Positions 1 through 8,862 of a stretch of 60,306 nucleotides of DNA are shown here, piece by piece (positions within the stretch are counted from its first letter, which is position 1; every line of letters begins with the position of its first letter). Origin of the DNA: Syntrophaceae bacterium UBA6112 (lineage in GTDB: Bacteria; Desulfobacterota; Syntrophia; Syntrophales; UBA5619); assembly GCA_002423465.1 (NCBI GenBank), contig DIWG01000003.1, forward strand, positions 1 through 60,306, in the 5' to 3' direction. Both the position numbers and the translations under genes were made by a program. A model generated the notes under the pieces. The model saw only the letters and a program-made list of their open reading frames with translations. It had not been told where the DNA came from and ran no database searches.

Positions 1-740
1 ATCTCGTCCAGAAACAGGGTGCCGCCGGCCGCCAGCTCGAATTTACCGGGACGGGCCTGCGTAGCTCCGGTAAAGGCTCCCTTCTCATGACCGAACAACT
101 CACTCTCCATCAGATTTTCCGGGATTGCCGCACAGTTTATGGCGACAAAGCCGGCGTCATGGCGCTGGCTTGCAAGATGGATCATCCGGGCAACCAATTC
201 CTTGCCGGTACCGGACTCACCGCTGATCAGGACCGAGGCAGGGGTGTTCGCCACATTCCCGATCAGGCGGCGCGCCTCTGCCATCACCGTACCGGCAAAC
301 AGCACCTCTTCCGGCGGCAACCCGGCCAACTCCTGCTCCCTCAACACGGTCAGATTCAGCTCCCGGCGCCGGTTTTCCAGGATCCGGCGAACCAGAGTCC
401 GCAAAGCATCGGGGTCTTTCAGCGGCTTCGTGAGAAAATCGGTTACGCCCTCCTTGAGCGCCGATACGGCCTCTTCCACCGTACCAAAGGCGGTCAGCAG
501 GATGAACGGCGGAGCGATCCCCTCGGTCTTGGCCAAGCGGAACAGATCCAGCCCCTCCATGCCCGGCAACCGAAGGTCCGAAAGGACCAGATCAAATGAA
601 CGGCGACGCAAGGCCAGCAGGGCCTGCTTGCCGTCCTCCTCCTCAACGATGCCGTAACCCTCATCCTCCAGGATCGCAACCAAAAGCGACCGAAAGGTCG
701 GGTCATCTTCAATAATCAGTATTATGGCCTGATTCGTCAT
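1..740 (-). CDS. NtrC-family sigma-54 response regulator (3' end beyond window)
   Basis: Reads leftward off the window edge, so only the first 246 codons are present. The N-terminus is a receiver domain (starts MTNQAIILIIEDD, with acidic pocket EDD, an LVLSDLRLPG phosphoacceptor region and an FLTKPL lysine). It is followed by the start of an AAA+ sigma-54 activation domain with Walker A GESGTGKE, an ELFGHEKGAFTGAT loop (canonical GAFTGA) and the beginning of Walker B (GGTLFLDE). By family knowledge it activates RNA polymerase-sigma54 after phosphorylation. The start ATG overlaps the stop of the upstream kinase gene (ATGA), so the two are translationally coupled and form a two-component pair. 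The missing C-terminus should carry the Fis-type HTH. The target is not determinable from this sequence. Confidence 0.93.
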   Translation of the reverse strand, partial: MTNQAIILIIEDDPTFRSLLVAILEDEGYGIVEEEDGKQALLALRRRSFDLVLSDLRLPGMEGLDLFRLAKTEGIAPPFILLTAFGTVEEAVSALKEGVTDFLTKPLKDPDALRTLVRRILENRRRELNLTVLREQELAGLPPEEVLFAGTVMAEARRLIGNVANTPASVLISGESGTGKELVARMIHLASQRHDAGFVAINCAAIPENLMESELFGHEKGAFTGATQARPGKFELAAGGTLFLDE

Positions 741-1990
741 GATCGCTTCCTCTCGCGACAGATCGGCAGCAGGACGGTGATCATTGCCCCGCCCCCCTCG
801 GCGTTGGCGGCGTCGATCCTGCCTCCGCACCCCTCGACGATCTTTCGGCAGACTGCCAACCCCAGGCCGCTGCCACGCGGACGGGTTGTGTAAAAGGGAT
901 CAAAGGCCCTCTGAAGCGCCTCTTCCGTAAAACCTGCACCGCTGTCTCGAACCTTCAGCGTGACCATCTCTCGTCCTTCCGTGACCATTGCCTGAACCCT
1001 CCCATCCGACGGGATCGCCTGCGAGGCGTTGCTGAACAGATTGATCAAGAGCTGCCGCAGTCTCTCCGGGCGACAGGCGACTCTCATCCCGGTCGATATC
1101 GACAGTTCCGGTTTTAACAGCGGAGCCTCCGCACGATCCGTCACCATGTTCCAGGCATCGTGAAGCAACTCCTCATCCAGGAGAGTGCAGCCGTCGCCGG
1201 GGTCGTCCTGCCGGGCGTAGTCGAGGAGATCATTGACCAAATCCTCCAATCGGACCGCTTCCTGAGCGATCAGAGCTGCAAATCCACGGGAACGTCCGTC
1301 GGTTATTCGCTCCCCTAGCAATTGGGCATACCCCTTGATTCCGGCCAGTGGGGTGCGCACCTCGTGGGCCAGCACCGCCCCCAACTCACCCAGCCGGACC
1401 ATCTGCTCCTGCCGGGCCATCTGTTCCCGCCGCCGGGCATCCCGCTTCTGCAGACCAACCAGAAGAAACCCCAGCACCCAGGCGCTCGCCGTCAGCGTCA
1501 ACAGGATGATCGCGCCGGTGCGGGCCCGGTTGATGATCTGATCGGCCTGCCAGGTATGCAGCACCAGCCGCAGGACCAGGGTCTCCCCGGGCAAGTGCAG
1601 GGGCAAATTACATTCGTAGGCATCCTCCCCCGTGCCCAAACGAATGCGGCTCTCGACAGGCGCGGCGGCAGAGAAGGCGGGAAGGTAACGGTCATCCGCC
1701 ACGATTTCTCCTGCCAGCTCGGGATTCTGGTGAAAGCGGATCCGGCCGGAACGATCGATCAAAGCAAAATAGGCGATGTCACGGTAGCGGAAGTCTGACA
1801 GGGTTTTAAAGGATGTGTCACGGACGGCGAGATTTTCAATCGCCTGTCTCAGGGAGAGGGCCAGCCCCTGCAGCAGGGCTCGAGCCACGGGCAAGGCGGT
1901 CTGTTGACTGTTCACGGCAAACCACAGCAGGAAGGCGGTCATAAGGATGCCGCCCATCAGCAGCAGGGTATCCGCTCCGGGTCGTTTCAT
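737..1990 (-). CDS. Membrane-bound sensor histidine kinase
   Basis: About 417 residues. An N-terminal membrane helix (TLLLMGGILMTAFLLWF) is followed by a roughly 120-residue extracytoplasmic sensor region and a second helix (IILLTLTASAWVLGFLLVG). Then come a HisKA domain with phospho-acceptor His in LAHEVRTPLAGIKGY and a HATPase domain with N box (LINLFSNASQAI), G1 (DSGAGF) and G2 (GSGLGLAVCRKIV). No HAMP or PAS domain is evident between the second helix and HisKA, which resembles compact ZraS/AtoS-type kinases. It overlaps the response regulator by ATGA and presumably phosphorylates it. An in-frame GTG four codons upstream (2002) is an alternative start. The signal sensed is unknown. Confidence 0.92.
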   Translation of the reverse strand: MKRPGADTLLLMGGILMTAFLLWFAVNSQQTALPVARALLQGLALSLRQAIENLAVRDTSFKTLSDFRYRDIAYFALIDRSGRIRFHQNPELAGEIVADDRYLPAFSAAAPVESRIRLGTGEDAYECNLPLHLPGETLVLRLVLHTWQADQIINRARTGAIILLTLTASAWVLGFLLVGLQKRDARRREQMARQEQMVRLGELGAVLAHEVRTPLAGIKGYAQLLGERITDGRSRGFAALIAQEAVRLEDLVNDLLDYARQDDPGDGCTLLDEELLHDAWNMVTDRAEAPLLKPELSISTGMRVACRPERLRQLLINLFSNASQAIPSDGRVQAMVTEGREMVTLKVRDSGAGFTEEALQRAFDPFYTTRPRGSGLGLAVCRKIVEGCGGRIDAANAEGGGAMITVLLPICRERKRS

Positions 1991-2159
1991 CTGAAAATGC
2001 ACACCTTCCTTACCCAGCCTCTTTCTCCCTTCTCAATCCTGGTCTTTACCTTAGTTTGCGCCTTTTAGGGTAGAGGGAGGGAGCACGCAAAATAATGGAT
2101 AAAACGTCGCTTTTTACGCAGAAAGTATAAACAGACCGGACTTTTATGTCAATGGGATA

Positions 2160-2426
2160 TTGGCAACTTTGACACACCAGCTGATGGCGACAGCCTCCCG
2201 AAGACATCCCCGACGCCGCTTGGAGATTTTAAATCAATCTGGCGCTGATGCTTCAGCGGCGGTTTGCGCAGCCGGTGTCCGCGAATCCGTTCGTTTTGCG
2301 GCCGCCTGCCCTTTCTGCATAGACATGAATTCAGACGTATACAGGGAAACCGGCATCACGGCCGCCGAATTTCCGGCGCTGGGGGATTGCGTTTCCGAAT
2401 CTATTTATGGTAAGCGGTGCAAATGA
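2160..2426 (+). pseudogene. Probable remnant of an AhpD/carboxymuconolactone decarboxylase-family gene
   Basis: The 533-base stretch between the kinase and the MFS gene holds no convincing full gene. It contains an open frame whose middle part (FAAACPFCIDMNSDVYRETG) matches the CxxC active-site segment of AhpD-like proteins, in which a CPYCID-type motif precedes a downstream helix. The preceding 45 residues are basic and unlike the family. The frame stops soon after the motif, far short of the usual 110-190 residues. I read it as a decayed fragment. A small genuine protein that retained the CxxC helix cannot be excluded. Confidence 0.4.
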
Positions 2427-2535
2427 ATACAGCACCCGCGGGAACCGGGGACACGACTGAAGTTTGTCACGCTTGTCGCGGCTTTTGTTCAGCGTTTTCC
2501 TCTTGCCGCGGACCAGTGGGGAAGGAATATTATCA

Positions 2536-3828
2536 TTGAACGATCATACGAAACCATCCACAGGGCCGCTGCCGGCTCTTCTCGGCAACGGCCTTTCCTT
2601 TCTGAAACGGCAGCACCGGGACTGGAAAATTACCGTTTTACGCACATCGTTGGACAAGCTGGCCTACCAGATGGTTTTTCCCTACCTGTCGATCTACATT
2701 GTGGCGCTGGGGGCTACGGGGACCCAACTGGGCATCGTCAACAGCATCGGCATGATCATCGCCGGCGTCTGTGCGCCCTTTACCGGCTGGTTCATCGATC
2801 GGATCGGTCCCAAAAAAATCTACCTGATCGGCATCGGTTTGCTTGCCATTTCTTACCTGACCTACGGCCTCGCGCAAAGCTGGGAGGTGACCATCATTGC
2901 CATGATCGGTTATTGGCTGGGTTTCTCCACCAGCAATCACAGTTGCTCTACCATCTGCGGCAACTGCCTGGTCAACCGGGACAGGGCCACCGGCATGCTG
3001 ATCTGTGAAACGGTCGCTGCGGGCTTCCTGGGAATGGCCGGGCCGATGCTGGCCACCTGGCTGGTCACCCTGTACGGCGGCGTCAACATCGCCGGCATCC
3101 GGCCGTTGTTCTTTTCAGGTCTGCTGATCACGATCGGCACATTCGTCATTGTCCTGACACAGTTGTCGGGACAAAAGTGGGTGACTGCGGGGAACCACAG
3201 GCCACACCTGTTGAGGGACATCTCCCAGGTGTTCAAAGGCGGCCGGCATCTGAAGAAATGGCTGGTCATCGGCGCCGTCTCTCGGTTGCCGCTGGGGCTT
3301 GTCTTTCCATTCATCCAGGTTTTCGCGCACCAGGTCAAGGGGGCCAATGAATTCGTCCTGGGGGCAATGGTGACCGGATCGGCGTTGGCATCTATCCTGT
3401 TTGCCGTGCCTCTGGGCAGGCTGGCGGACCGGATCGGCCGGAAGCAGGTATTGTACATCACCCTCCCGCTTTTCTGGATCTCCAACCTGATGCTGATCTG
3501 GGCGCCGTCGGCGGTTTTTGTGGTCATCGCCGGCCTTCTGCAGGGCTTTTACTTCATCGGTTCACCGGTCGTAGCCGCCGTCGAGAGAGAACTGGTGCCA
3601 TCCGAACAGATGGGGAGATGGGTCGGCATCAACCGGTTCTTCAATATGGTTCTGAGCGCAATCATGGCCTTGTTCGCGGGCGTCATCTGGGACAAGATCG
3701 GACCGCAGTACATCTTCATTCTCTTTGTGGGCATCGACCTCCTGGTCCGGCTGCCCCTGCTGATCAGCATCCCCGAAACCCTGCACTCGCATTTCAAGCC
3801 GGGGGCGGAGGGAAAGTCCAGGAAATGA
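2536..3828 (+). CDS. Major facilitator superfamily transporter
   Basis: About 430 residues with roughly 12 hydrophobic segments. It has the MFS loop 2-3 signature (GWFIDRIGPKKIY) and a second copy in the C-terminal half (GRLADRIGRKQVLY), both typical of proton-linked drug/metabolite exporters of the inner membrane. I chose the TTG at 2536 because GGAAGG lies about 10 bases upstream. An in-frame TTG at 2464 would add 24 residues but lacks an SD. No neighbouring gene suggests a substrate. It is followed closely by the PAS/sigma-54 activator on the same strand (47-base gap). Confidence 0.88.
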   Translation: MNDHTKPSTGPLPALLGNGLSFLKRQHRDWKITVLRTSLDKLAYQMVFPYLSIYIVALGATGTQLGIVNSIGMIIAGVCAPFTGWFIDRIGPKKIYLIGIGLLAISYLTYGLAQSWEVTIIAMIGYWLGFSTSNHSCSTICGNCLVNRDRATGMLICETVAAGFLGMAGPMLATWLVTLYGGVNIAGIRPLFFSGLLITIGTFVIVLTQLSGQKWVTAGNHRPHLLRDISQVFKGGRHLKKWLVIGAVSRLPLGLVFPFIQVFAHQVKGANEFVLGAMVTGSALASILFAVPLGRLADRIGRKQVLYITLPLFWISNLMLIWAPSAVFVVIAGLLQGFYFIGSPVVAAVERELVPSEQMGRWVGINRFFNMVLSAIMALFAGVIWDKIGPQYIFILFVGIDLLVRLPLLISIPETLHSHFKPGAEGKSRK

Positions 3829-3875
3829 CGAAGTTTGCATTTCAAATGGGCCGGTAAATATGTTATAGGCATCCC

Positions 3876-5195
3876 ATGGAAAAGGATATCATCCTGGATT
3901 CGATTGCCGACGGGGTCTTTACTGTCGACGATAACTGGCGCATCAGCTCATTCAACCGGGCGGCGGAGCAGATTACCGGCGTCCGTCGGGAAGATGCGAT
4001 CGGCCAGCGATGCAAGGACGTGCTCAAGGCGGATGTCTGTGAAAAAGGCTGTATCCTCCGCAAAACCATTCAATCGGGAAAATCCATCGTCAACCGGACC
4101 GTCCATATCGTGGATGCTGCGGGGCGCCACCTTCCGATCAGCATTTCCACGGCCCTTCTCAAGGATGAACAGGGCCGGATCTTCGGGGCCGTGGAGACGT
4201 TCCGGGACATCAGCATCGAAGAGAAGCTTCGGAAAGCCATCACCGAACAGTATTCTTTCGAAGACATCATCTCGAAAAACCATAGGATGCATCAATTGTT
4301 CGACATCCTGCCCGATGTAGCCGACAGCGTCAGCACGGTCCTTCTGGAAGGGGAAAGCGGTACCGGCAAGGAGCTGTTCGCCCGGGCTATCCATCATTTG
4401 AGTCCCCGAAAGAAGCAGCCCTTTATCGCGGTGAACTGCGGCGCTCTTCCGGATACGCTGCTGGAGTCCGAGCTATTCGGTTACAAGGCCGGGGCCTTTA
4501 CGGATGCCAGGAAAGACAAGCCGGGACGCTTCCGGCTTGCAGAACGAGGAACCCTCTTCCTGGATGAAATCGGGGATATTTCACCGGCTCTTCAGGTCCG
4601 GCTGCTCCGGGTGCTCCAGGAAAAGACCTACGAACCGCTGGGTTCGGTGGAGACCGTCCCGTCCGACGTCCGGATCATCGCCGCTACCAACAGGCGTCTG
4701 CAGGAGCTCGTCAAGGAGGGAAAATTCCGCGAAGACCTCTATTATCGCATCAACGTCATCCGGATGGAATTGCCGCCGCTGCGTGACAGGATGGAGGACA
4801 TTCCGCTGCTGGCGGATCATTTCATCCACAATTTCAATGTGCTGCAGAAAAAGGATATCTCCGGGCTGTCCGGTGAGTCCCTGGCCTGTCTTGTTTCCTA
4901 TGACTACCCGGGCAATGTCCGGGAACTTCAGAACATGATCGAGCACGCCTTTATCCTCTGCAAATCGGGGTTGATCGAGCCGCATCACCTCCCGGAAAAT
5001 ATTTGCCTTCCCCTCAGTATGGAATCGTCCGGCAGCAACGAGACCATGAACATGAAAGACCTGGAAGCGGTTTTTATCACGAACATGCTGCGTCGGCAGC
5101 AATGGAACCGCATCAAAACGGCAAAGGCCCTCGGCATTCACAAGAGCACCCTCTTCCGCAAGATCAAGGCATTGCACATCCAAATTCCGGTTTAG
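3876..5195 (+). CDS. PAS-domain sigma-54 activator (OrpR-like candidate)
   Basis: 439 residues: an N-terminal PAS domain (about 1-115), an AAA+ sigma-54 domain (about 135-365; Walker A GESGTGKE, Walker B GTLFLDEIGD, arginine finger region) and a C-terminal Fis-type HTH (NRIKTAKALGIHKSTLFRKI). The PAS domain carries three cysteines, Cys46, Cys55 and Cys59. A PAS-borne [4Fe-4S] cluster is reported, to my knowledge, for OrpR, the orange-protein activator of Desulfovibrio. The sigma-54 contact loop reads GAFTDA instead of GAFTGA. There is no receiver domain, so it probably senses a signal directly. Paired palindromes and a TGGCAC/TTGAT promoter lie just downstream (5298-5448), and similar sites recur before the NifX/Mrp loci, so it is the best candidate regulator. 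The OrpR assignment is inference. Confidence 0.9.
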   Translation: MEKDIILDSIADGVFTVDDNWRISSFNRAAEQITGVRREDAIGQRCKDVLKADVCEKGCILRKTIQSGKSIVNRTVHIVDAAGRHLPISISTALLKDEQGRIFGAVETFRDISIEEKLRKAITEQYSFEDIISKNHRMHQLFDILPDVADSVSTVLLEGESGTGKELFARAIHHLSPRKKQPFIAVNCGALPDTLLESELFGYKAGAFTDARKDKPGRFRLAERGTLFLDEIGDISPALQVRLLRVLQEKTYEPLGSVETVPSDVRIIAATNRRLQELVKEGKFREDLYYRINVIRMELPPLRDRMEDIPLLADHFIHNFNVLQKKDISGLSGESLACLVSYDYPGNVRELQNMIEHAFILCKSGLIEPHHLPENICLPLSMESSGSNETMNMKDLEAVFITNMLRRQQWNRIKTAKALGIHKSTLFRKIKALHIQIPV

Positions 5196-5297
5196 CCGGA
5201 GGAATGATCGGCTTGTCGCCGAATGAAGATGAGCGGGTTTTTTTTGAAGCGTGATGATCCGTTTCTTTCGGGCTCCCTATACCTCTCCTTCCTACAA

Positions 5298-5346
5298 GTC
5301 GCATAATTGCATCTATCCCCATCTATACAGGTCGTTTTATGCGATC
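5298..5346 (+). promoter_or_regulatory. Putative upstream activator sites (pair)
   Basis: Two 16-bp elements starting exactly 33 bp apart: GTCGCATAATTGCATC at 5298 and the less perfect GTCGTTTTATGCGATC at 5331. The first is nearly identical to GTCGCACAATTGCATC at 10586. They end about 86 bp before the -24/-12 element at 5433, a normal distance for sigma-54 enhancer sites. Confidence 0.55.
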
Positions 5347-5432
5347 ATCCCCAGCAGTATTGCTTCTCCCGTAAGAAGTTAAATTATCATTATAACTTCA
5401 TATATCTTCATTATTGCCTTCCCCCGGAACTG

Positions 5433-5448
5433 TGGCACAATTTTTGAT
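5433..5448 (+). promoter_or_regulatory. Sigma-54 -24/-12 promoter
   Basis: TGGCAC-AATTT-TTGAT: GG and GA are separated by 10 bases, close to the TGGCAC-N5-TTGCW consensus. The same variant -12 (TTGAT) recurs at 10722 and 21346. It would start transcription near 5459, reading through the decayed aldolase into the TRAP operon. Confidence 0.65.
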
Positions 5449-5449
5449 T

Positions 5450-5731
5450 TACATAAATCTTAATTCTGCTCGCCATGACCATCCGGGATGGTGCATTCAT
5501 GACTCAGAAGATGGTCTGCCGACTTACAAGGACTACCGGAAGATCGAATCCAAGACCCGGGCGAAAGGCATCGACATCATGTGCCCTGTGGTTCCCGCCA
5601 CGCAGGAAAACGCGCGGGACATGATCGCCAACGGCGTGAACATGCTGATTCTGGGAAATGACATGCATCACTTTCAGAATGCCTGCAAGAACATCATGGC
5701 CGAATGCGTGACGCCGATCCGGAATTCCTGA
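5450..5731 (+). pseudogene. C-terminal remnant of an HpcH/HpaI-type aldolase
   Basis: The last 70 residues of this open frame (for example ENARDMIANGVNMLILGNDM) resemble the C-terminal strand and helix of HpcH/HpaI aldolase-citrate lyase family proteins, where the motif is a variant of GxxxxxLGxD. The N-terminal two thirds of the barrel are absent and no SD-associated start is visible, so it is read as a deletion remnant. It sits between the sigma-54 promoter at 5433 and dctP. The operon driven by that promoter may originally have encoded something else. Confidence 0.45.
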
Positions 5732-5856
5732 TCCGGTCGTCCCGTCATTCGGAGGATTTGTTGCCATGATGAAGGAGTCCGGCGGTGGTTCCAAGCTGGA
5801 CGGGATCTGCGTCAAGGCGCAGTCGCCAATATCGAAAGAATAGGAGGAGGAAAAAC

Positions 5857-6846
5857 ATGCTTAGAAACTTTTGGAAAACCGCTTGTGCGGTGGTCGTGGG
5901 TATGGCCTTCGCCCTGCCCGCCTTCGGAGCCGACTTCAATTTCAAATTCGCCCATTCCCAGCCCGCCACCAGTGTCCGCCACAAGTCGATGGAGTTTTTC
6001 AAGGATAAACTGGAGAAGGCCGTCAACGGCCGCATCAAGGTAGAACTTTTCAGCGGCAGCACCCTCGGCAATGAAGGCGAGGTCATGGACATGGTCAAGA
6101 TGGGCACCGTGCAGGGCACCCGCGGCGGCGCCTTTGCCAAGGCCAACAAGAAGTTCCTGATCTATACCCTGCCCTTCCTCTTCGAAAACACCGATTCGGT
6201 GCTCAAGGCCATGCGCAGCGGCATCGGCGCGGAAATCGCCAAAGGTTCCGAAGCGGCCGGCTACTACATTCCCGCCACCGGCGTGGCCGGAGGTTTCCGC
6301 CAGTTCACCAACAGCAAGAAGCCGATCAACACCCCGGACGATGCCGCCGGCCTGAAGATGCGCACCCCGCCGATCGAGACCATCGTCAAGACGATGCAGG
6401 CGCTGGGCGCCAGCCCCCAGTCCATGCCCTACGGTGAAACCTATATGGGGCTCAAGATGGGTGTGGTCGACGGCCAGGAAAACCCGCCGTCCAACATCGT
6501 GGAAATGAAATTCTATGAAACCCAGAAGTACCTCTCTATCGTAAATTATCAGATCCACCCCGACGCCTTCTTTGTGAATCTGAAGTGGTACCAGGCGTTG
6601 CCGTCGGATTTGAAAATCGCCTTCGACAAGGCAGCGAAAGAGGCGATGGAATGGAGCGACACCCACTGGCTTGCCTCCGAATCCGGCTACATGGATACGC
6701 TGAAAAAAAACATGACGGTGAACACCATTTCTCCGGAAAACCGGGCGAAGTTCGTAGCGAAGGTCAAGCCGGTGTGGGATTTCTATGTCAAGGACGGCAC
6801 CTTCACGGATGCTGAAATTCAGGCCGTGATCAAGGCCGGCAAATAG
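5857..6846 (+). CDS. dctP: TRAP transporter solute-binding protein, DctP family
   Basis: 329 residues. It has a signal peptide (MLRNFWKTACAVVVGMAFAL, cleavage near PAFGA-D) and then a mature DctP-type periplasmic binding protein beginning FNFKFAHSQP. A conserved region with the Arg that typically contacts a ligand carboxylate (LKMRTPPIETIVKTMQALGA) and the GVVDGQENPP motif are present. The start is fixed by a strong SD (AGGAGGAGG). By family it delivers an organic acid to the DctQM permease, driven by a sodium gradient. The exact ligand cannot be read from sequence. It is followed by dctQ and dctM with an intercistronic hairpin between. Confidence 0.95.
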   Translation: MLRNFWKTACAVVVGMAFALPAFGADFNFKFAHSQPATSVRHKSMEFFKDKLEKAVNGRIKVELFSGSTLGNEGEVMDMVKMGTVQGTRGGAFAKANKKFLIYTLPFLFENTDSVLKAMRSGIGAEIAKGSEAAGYYIPATGVAGGFRQFTNSKKPINTPDDAAGLKMRTPPIETIVKTMQALGASPQSMPYGETYMGLKMGVVDGQENPPSNIVEMKFYETQKYLSIVNYQIHPDAFFVNLKWYQALPSDLKIAFDKAAKEAMEWSDTHWLASESGYMDTLKKNMTVNTISPENRAKFVAKVKPVWDFYVKDGTFTDAEIQAVIKAGK

Positions 6847-6868
6847 TTTATTTTCATCCTTTTTTTGT

Positions 6869-6896
6869 GCGGCGGCGGTTCCGGAATCGCCGCCGC
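6869..6896 (+). terminator. Intercistronic hairpin between dctP and dctQ
   Basis: Perfect 9-bp stem GCGGCGGCG / CGCCGCCGC with a 10-base loop, not followed by a T run. It probably attenuates or protects the dctP message, so that the binding protein is made in excess over the permease, as in many TRAP operons. Confidence 0.6.
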
Positions 6897-6923
6897 GCTT
6901 TGGCTGTCCTGTGAGAAGACTCC

Positions 6924-7439
6924 ATGAGCCGTTCACACCCATCCTCGCGATCCTCCGGCGTGACGCGTCTGGAATCGCTGCTCAGCCGAATCCTTGAAAA
7001 TCTGCTGACCATAACCTTTATGGTGGTTTTCGTCCTGGTGGTCCTGCTCGTGATCCTGCGCTATCTCTTCAGCACCACCATCGTGGGCGGCAACGAAATA
7101 ACCGTGCAGCTCTTTATCTACACGACGGCGCTGGGCGCTGCGGTGGAAGTGGCGCGCGGCAAGCACATCATTGTCGACAGCTTCGTGAATTCCCTGCCTG
7201 CCGGGTTACGGCATTGGCTTGATATCTTCAACCTGTCGCTGGTGGGAGTGTTGCACGGCTTCTTGCTGAAATACAGTATCGATTGGGTCAGCGCCGTGGG
7301 CGGCAATGAACATGCGGTGACCCATCTGCCGGAGGGGTTGGTGCAGGTTGCCGTGCCGATCGGCTGCGCATTGACGGTGCTGTTCTGCGTCACCCGAATC
7401 ATCATCAAACTGGCGGACAGGTCCGCCGTCAAACCATGA
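6924..7439 (+). CDS. dctQ: TRAP transporter small permease, DctQ family
   Basis: 171 residues with four predicted membrane helices. The family pattern is visible: helix 1 LLTITFMVVFVLVVLLVIL, the RYLFSTTIVGGNEIT loop that precedes helix 2, and an EVARGKHIIVDSFV segment. It is the small membrane subunit that pairs with DctM. It begins 77 bases after dctP, past the hairpin, and ends 8 bases before dctM, so it is cotranscribed with them. Confidence 0.93.
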   Translation: MSRSHPSSRSSGVTRLESLLSRILENLLTITFMVVFVLVVLLVILRYLFSTTIVGGNEITVQLFIYTTALGAAVEVARGKHIIVDSFVNSLPAGLRHWLDIFNLSLVGVLHGFLLKYSIDWVSAVGGNEHAVTHLPEGLVQVAVPIGCALTVLFCVTRIIIKLADRSAVKP

Positions 7440-7447
7440 GGTAAGCC

Positions 7448-8728
7448 GTGCTCCTGCTTGCTTGCAGCCTGATTCTGTTCATGGTCATGGGAGTTCCAAT
7501 CGGTTTTTCGATGGGGGCCTCCAGCCTGCTCTACTTCCTGGTGTACCAGCCCGCGCTGGTCTCGGTGCTGCCCGCCCGCGTCTTTGCGGGCATGGATTCG
7601 GCGCTGATGCTTGCCCTGCCGCTGTTCATCATCATGGGTCACCTGATGAACCACGGCGGGTTGACCAGCCGGCTGATCGATTTCTGCATGCTCTTCGTCG
7701 GGCGGCTGCGGGGTGGTCTGGGCATGGTCAGCGTGATGTCCAGCATGCTCTTCGGCGGCATCTCCGGCTCTTCCGTTTCCGATGCCGCCTCCATCGGTCA
7801 GGTGATGATTCCGGCCATGGAGAAGAAGGGTTACCCGATCCGTACCGCAGCCGGTCTGATCGCAGCGGCTGCAACGATGGGGATGATCGTCCCACCCAGC
7901 ATCCCGATGGTGATCTATGCCTTTTCCGCCTCCGAATCGGTGGGAAAGCTCTTCCTCGGCACCCTGATCGCCGGGGTGATGATCGGCCTGTTCATGATGG
8001 GGATCGTCCTGATCCTGGCCCACAGGAACAATTATCCGCAGGAGGAAGTGGATCTTTCCTGGAAGGAGATCCGGCGCTCCAGCGCTGAAGCCATTCCCGC
8101 GCTGATTATGCCGGTCATCGTGGTGGGGTCGGTTGTGGCCGGCGTCGCAACGGCCACAGAATCCGCCGCGGTGGGCGCCCTCTATGCGCTGCTGGCGGGC
8201 CTGTTCTTCTACAAGGGGCTGAAGATGCGGGATCTGCCTGGGCTTTTCAAGGAGGCCATCCTCAGCAGCGCCAACGTGATGATCATCATCGCCTTCTCCG
8301 GGGTGTTCACCTGGATCCTGGCGCTGGAACACCTGCCGGAAGTGGTGGGGGGGCTCTTTGCCCAGATGCAATTATCACCCATCCTGGCGCTGCTGGCCGT
8401 GGCCGTCATCATCCTCATCGTCGGTTTTTTCGTGGACGTCAGCCCCGCCATTCTGCTGCTCACCCCGGTGTTCCTGCCGGCGCTCAAACTGCTGGGGATT
8501 TCGCCGATCCAGTTCGGCGCCGTTATGATCACCGGGTTGGCGGTCGGCCTGGTCACCCCGCCGGTGGGCATGTGCCTCAATGTCTGCTCGGCCATTTCAA
8601 AGCAGAGCATCATCAGTATTTTCCGCGGCGCACTGCCTTTCCTGGTGGCCGACCTGCTGGTGCTGCTGCTGATTTCACTTTTTCCGGCGCTCAGCACCTG
8701 GCTCCCCGAACTGTTGATGGGACGGTAA
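7448..8728 (+). CDS. dctM: TRAP transporter large permease, DctM family
   Basis: 426 residues, a full-length DctM-type permease (usual 425-440) with about 12 membrane helices. The GxGxGxS-like family region GMVSVMSSMLFGGISGSS and the repeat motif PPSIPMVIYAFSA are conserved. It forms the sodium-coupled transport channel with DctQ. It starts at a GTG just after dctQ. No gene for metabolism of an imported acid is adjacent, unless the aldolase remnant upstream was once that gene. Confidence 0.95.
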   Translation: MLLLACSLILFMVMGVPIGFSMGASSLLYFLVYQPALVSVLPARVFAGMDSALMLALPLFIIMGHLMNHGGLTSRLIDFCMLFVGRLRGGLGMVSVMSSMLFGGISGSSVSDAASIGQVMIPAMEKKGYPIRTAAGLIAAAATMGMIVPPSIPMVIYAFSASESVGKLFLGTLIAGVMIGLFMMGIVLILAHRNNYPQEEVDLSWKEIRRSSAEAIPALIMPVIVVGSVVAGVATATESAAVGALYALLAGLFFYKGLKMRDLPGLFKEAILSSANVMIIIAFSGVFTWILALEHLPEVVGGLFAQMQLSPILALLAVAVIILIVGFFVDVSPAILLLTPVFLPALKLLGISPIQFGAVMITGLAVGLVTPPVGMCLNVCSAISKQSIISIFRGALPFLVADLLVLLLISLFPALSTWLPELLMGR

Positions 8729-8862
8729 AGCGGTAAGACATCTGAAAGCACAGGGAGAGTTGTCGACACAGTGTCGGTGCGAAGCGTCCTTTTGGCGGCA
8801 GTAGTGGAATGCTTGCGGAAACAACGGCAATGAAACACTCAAAGAGGAAAGGAGGTTTTCCT

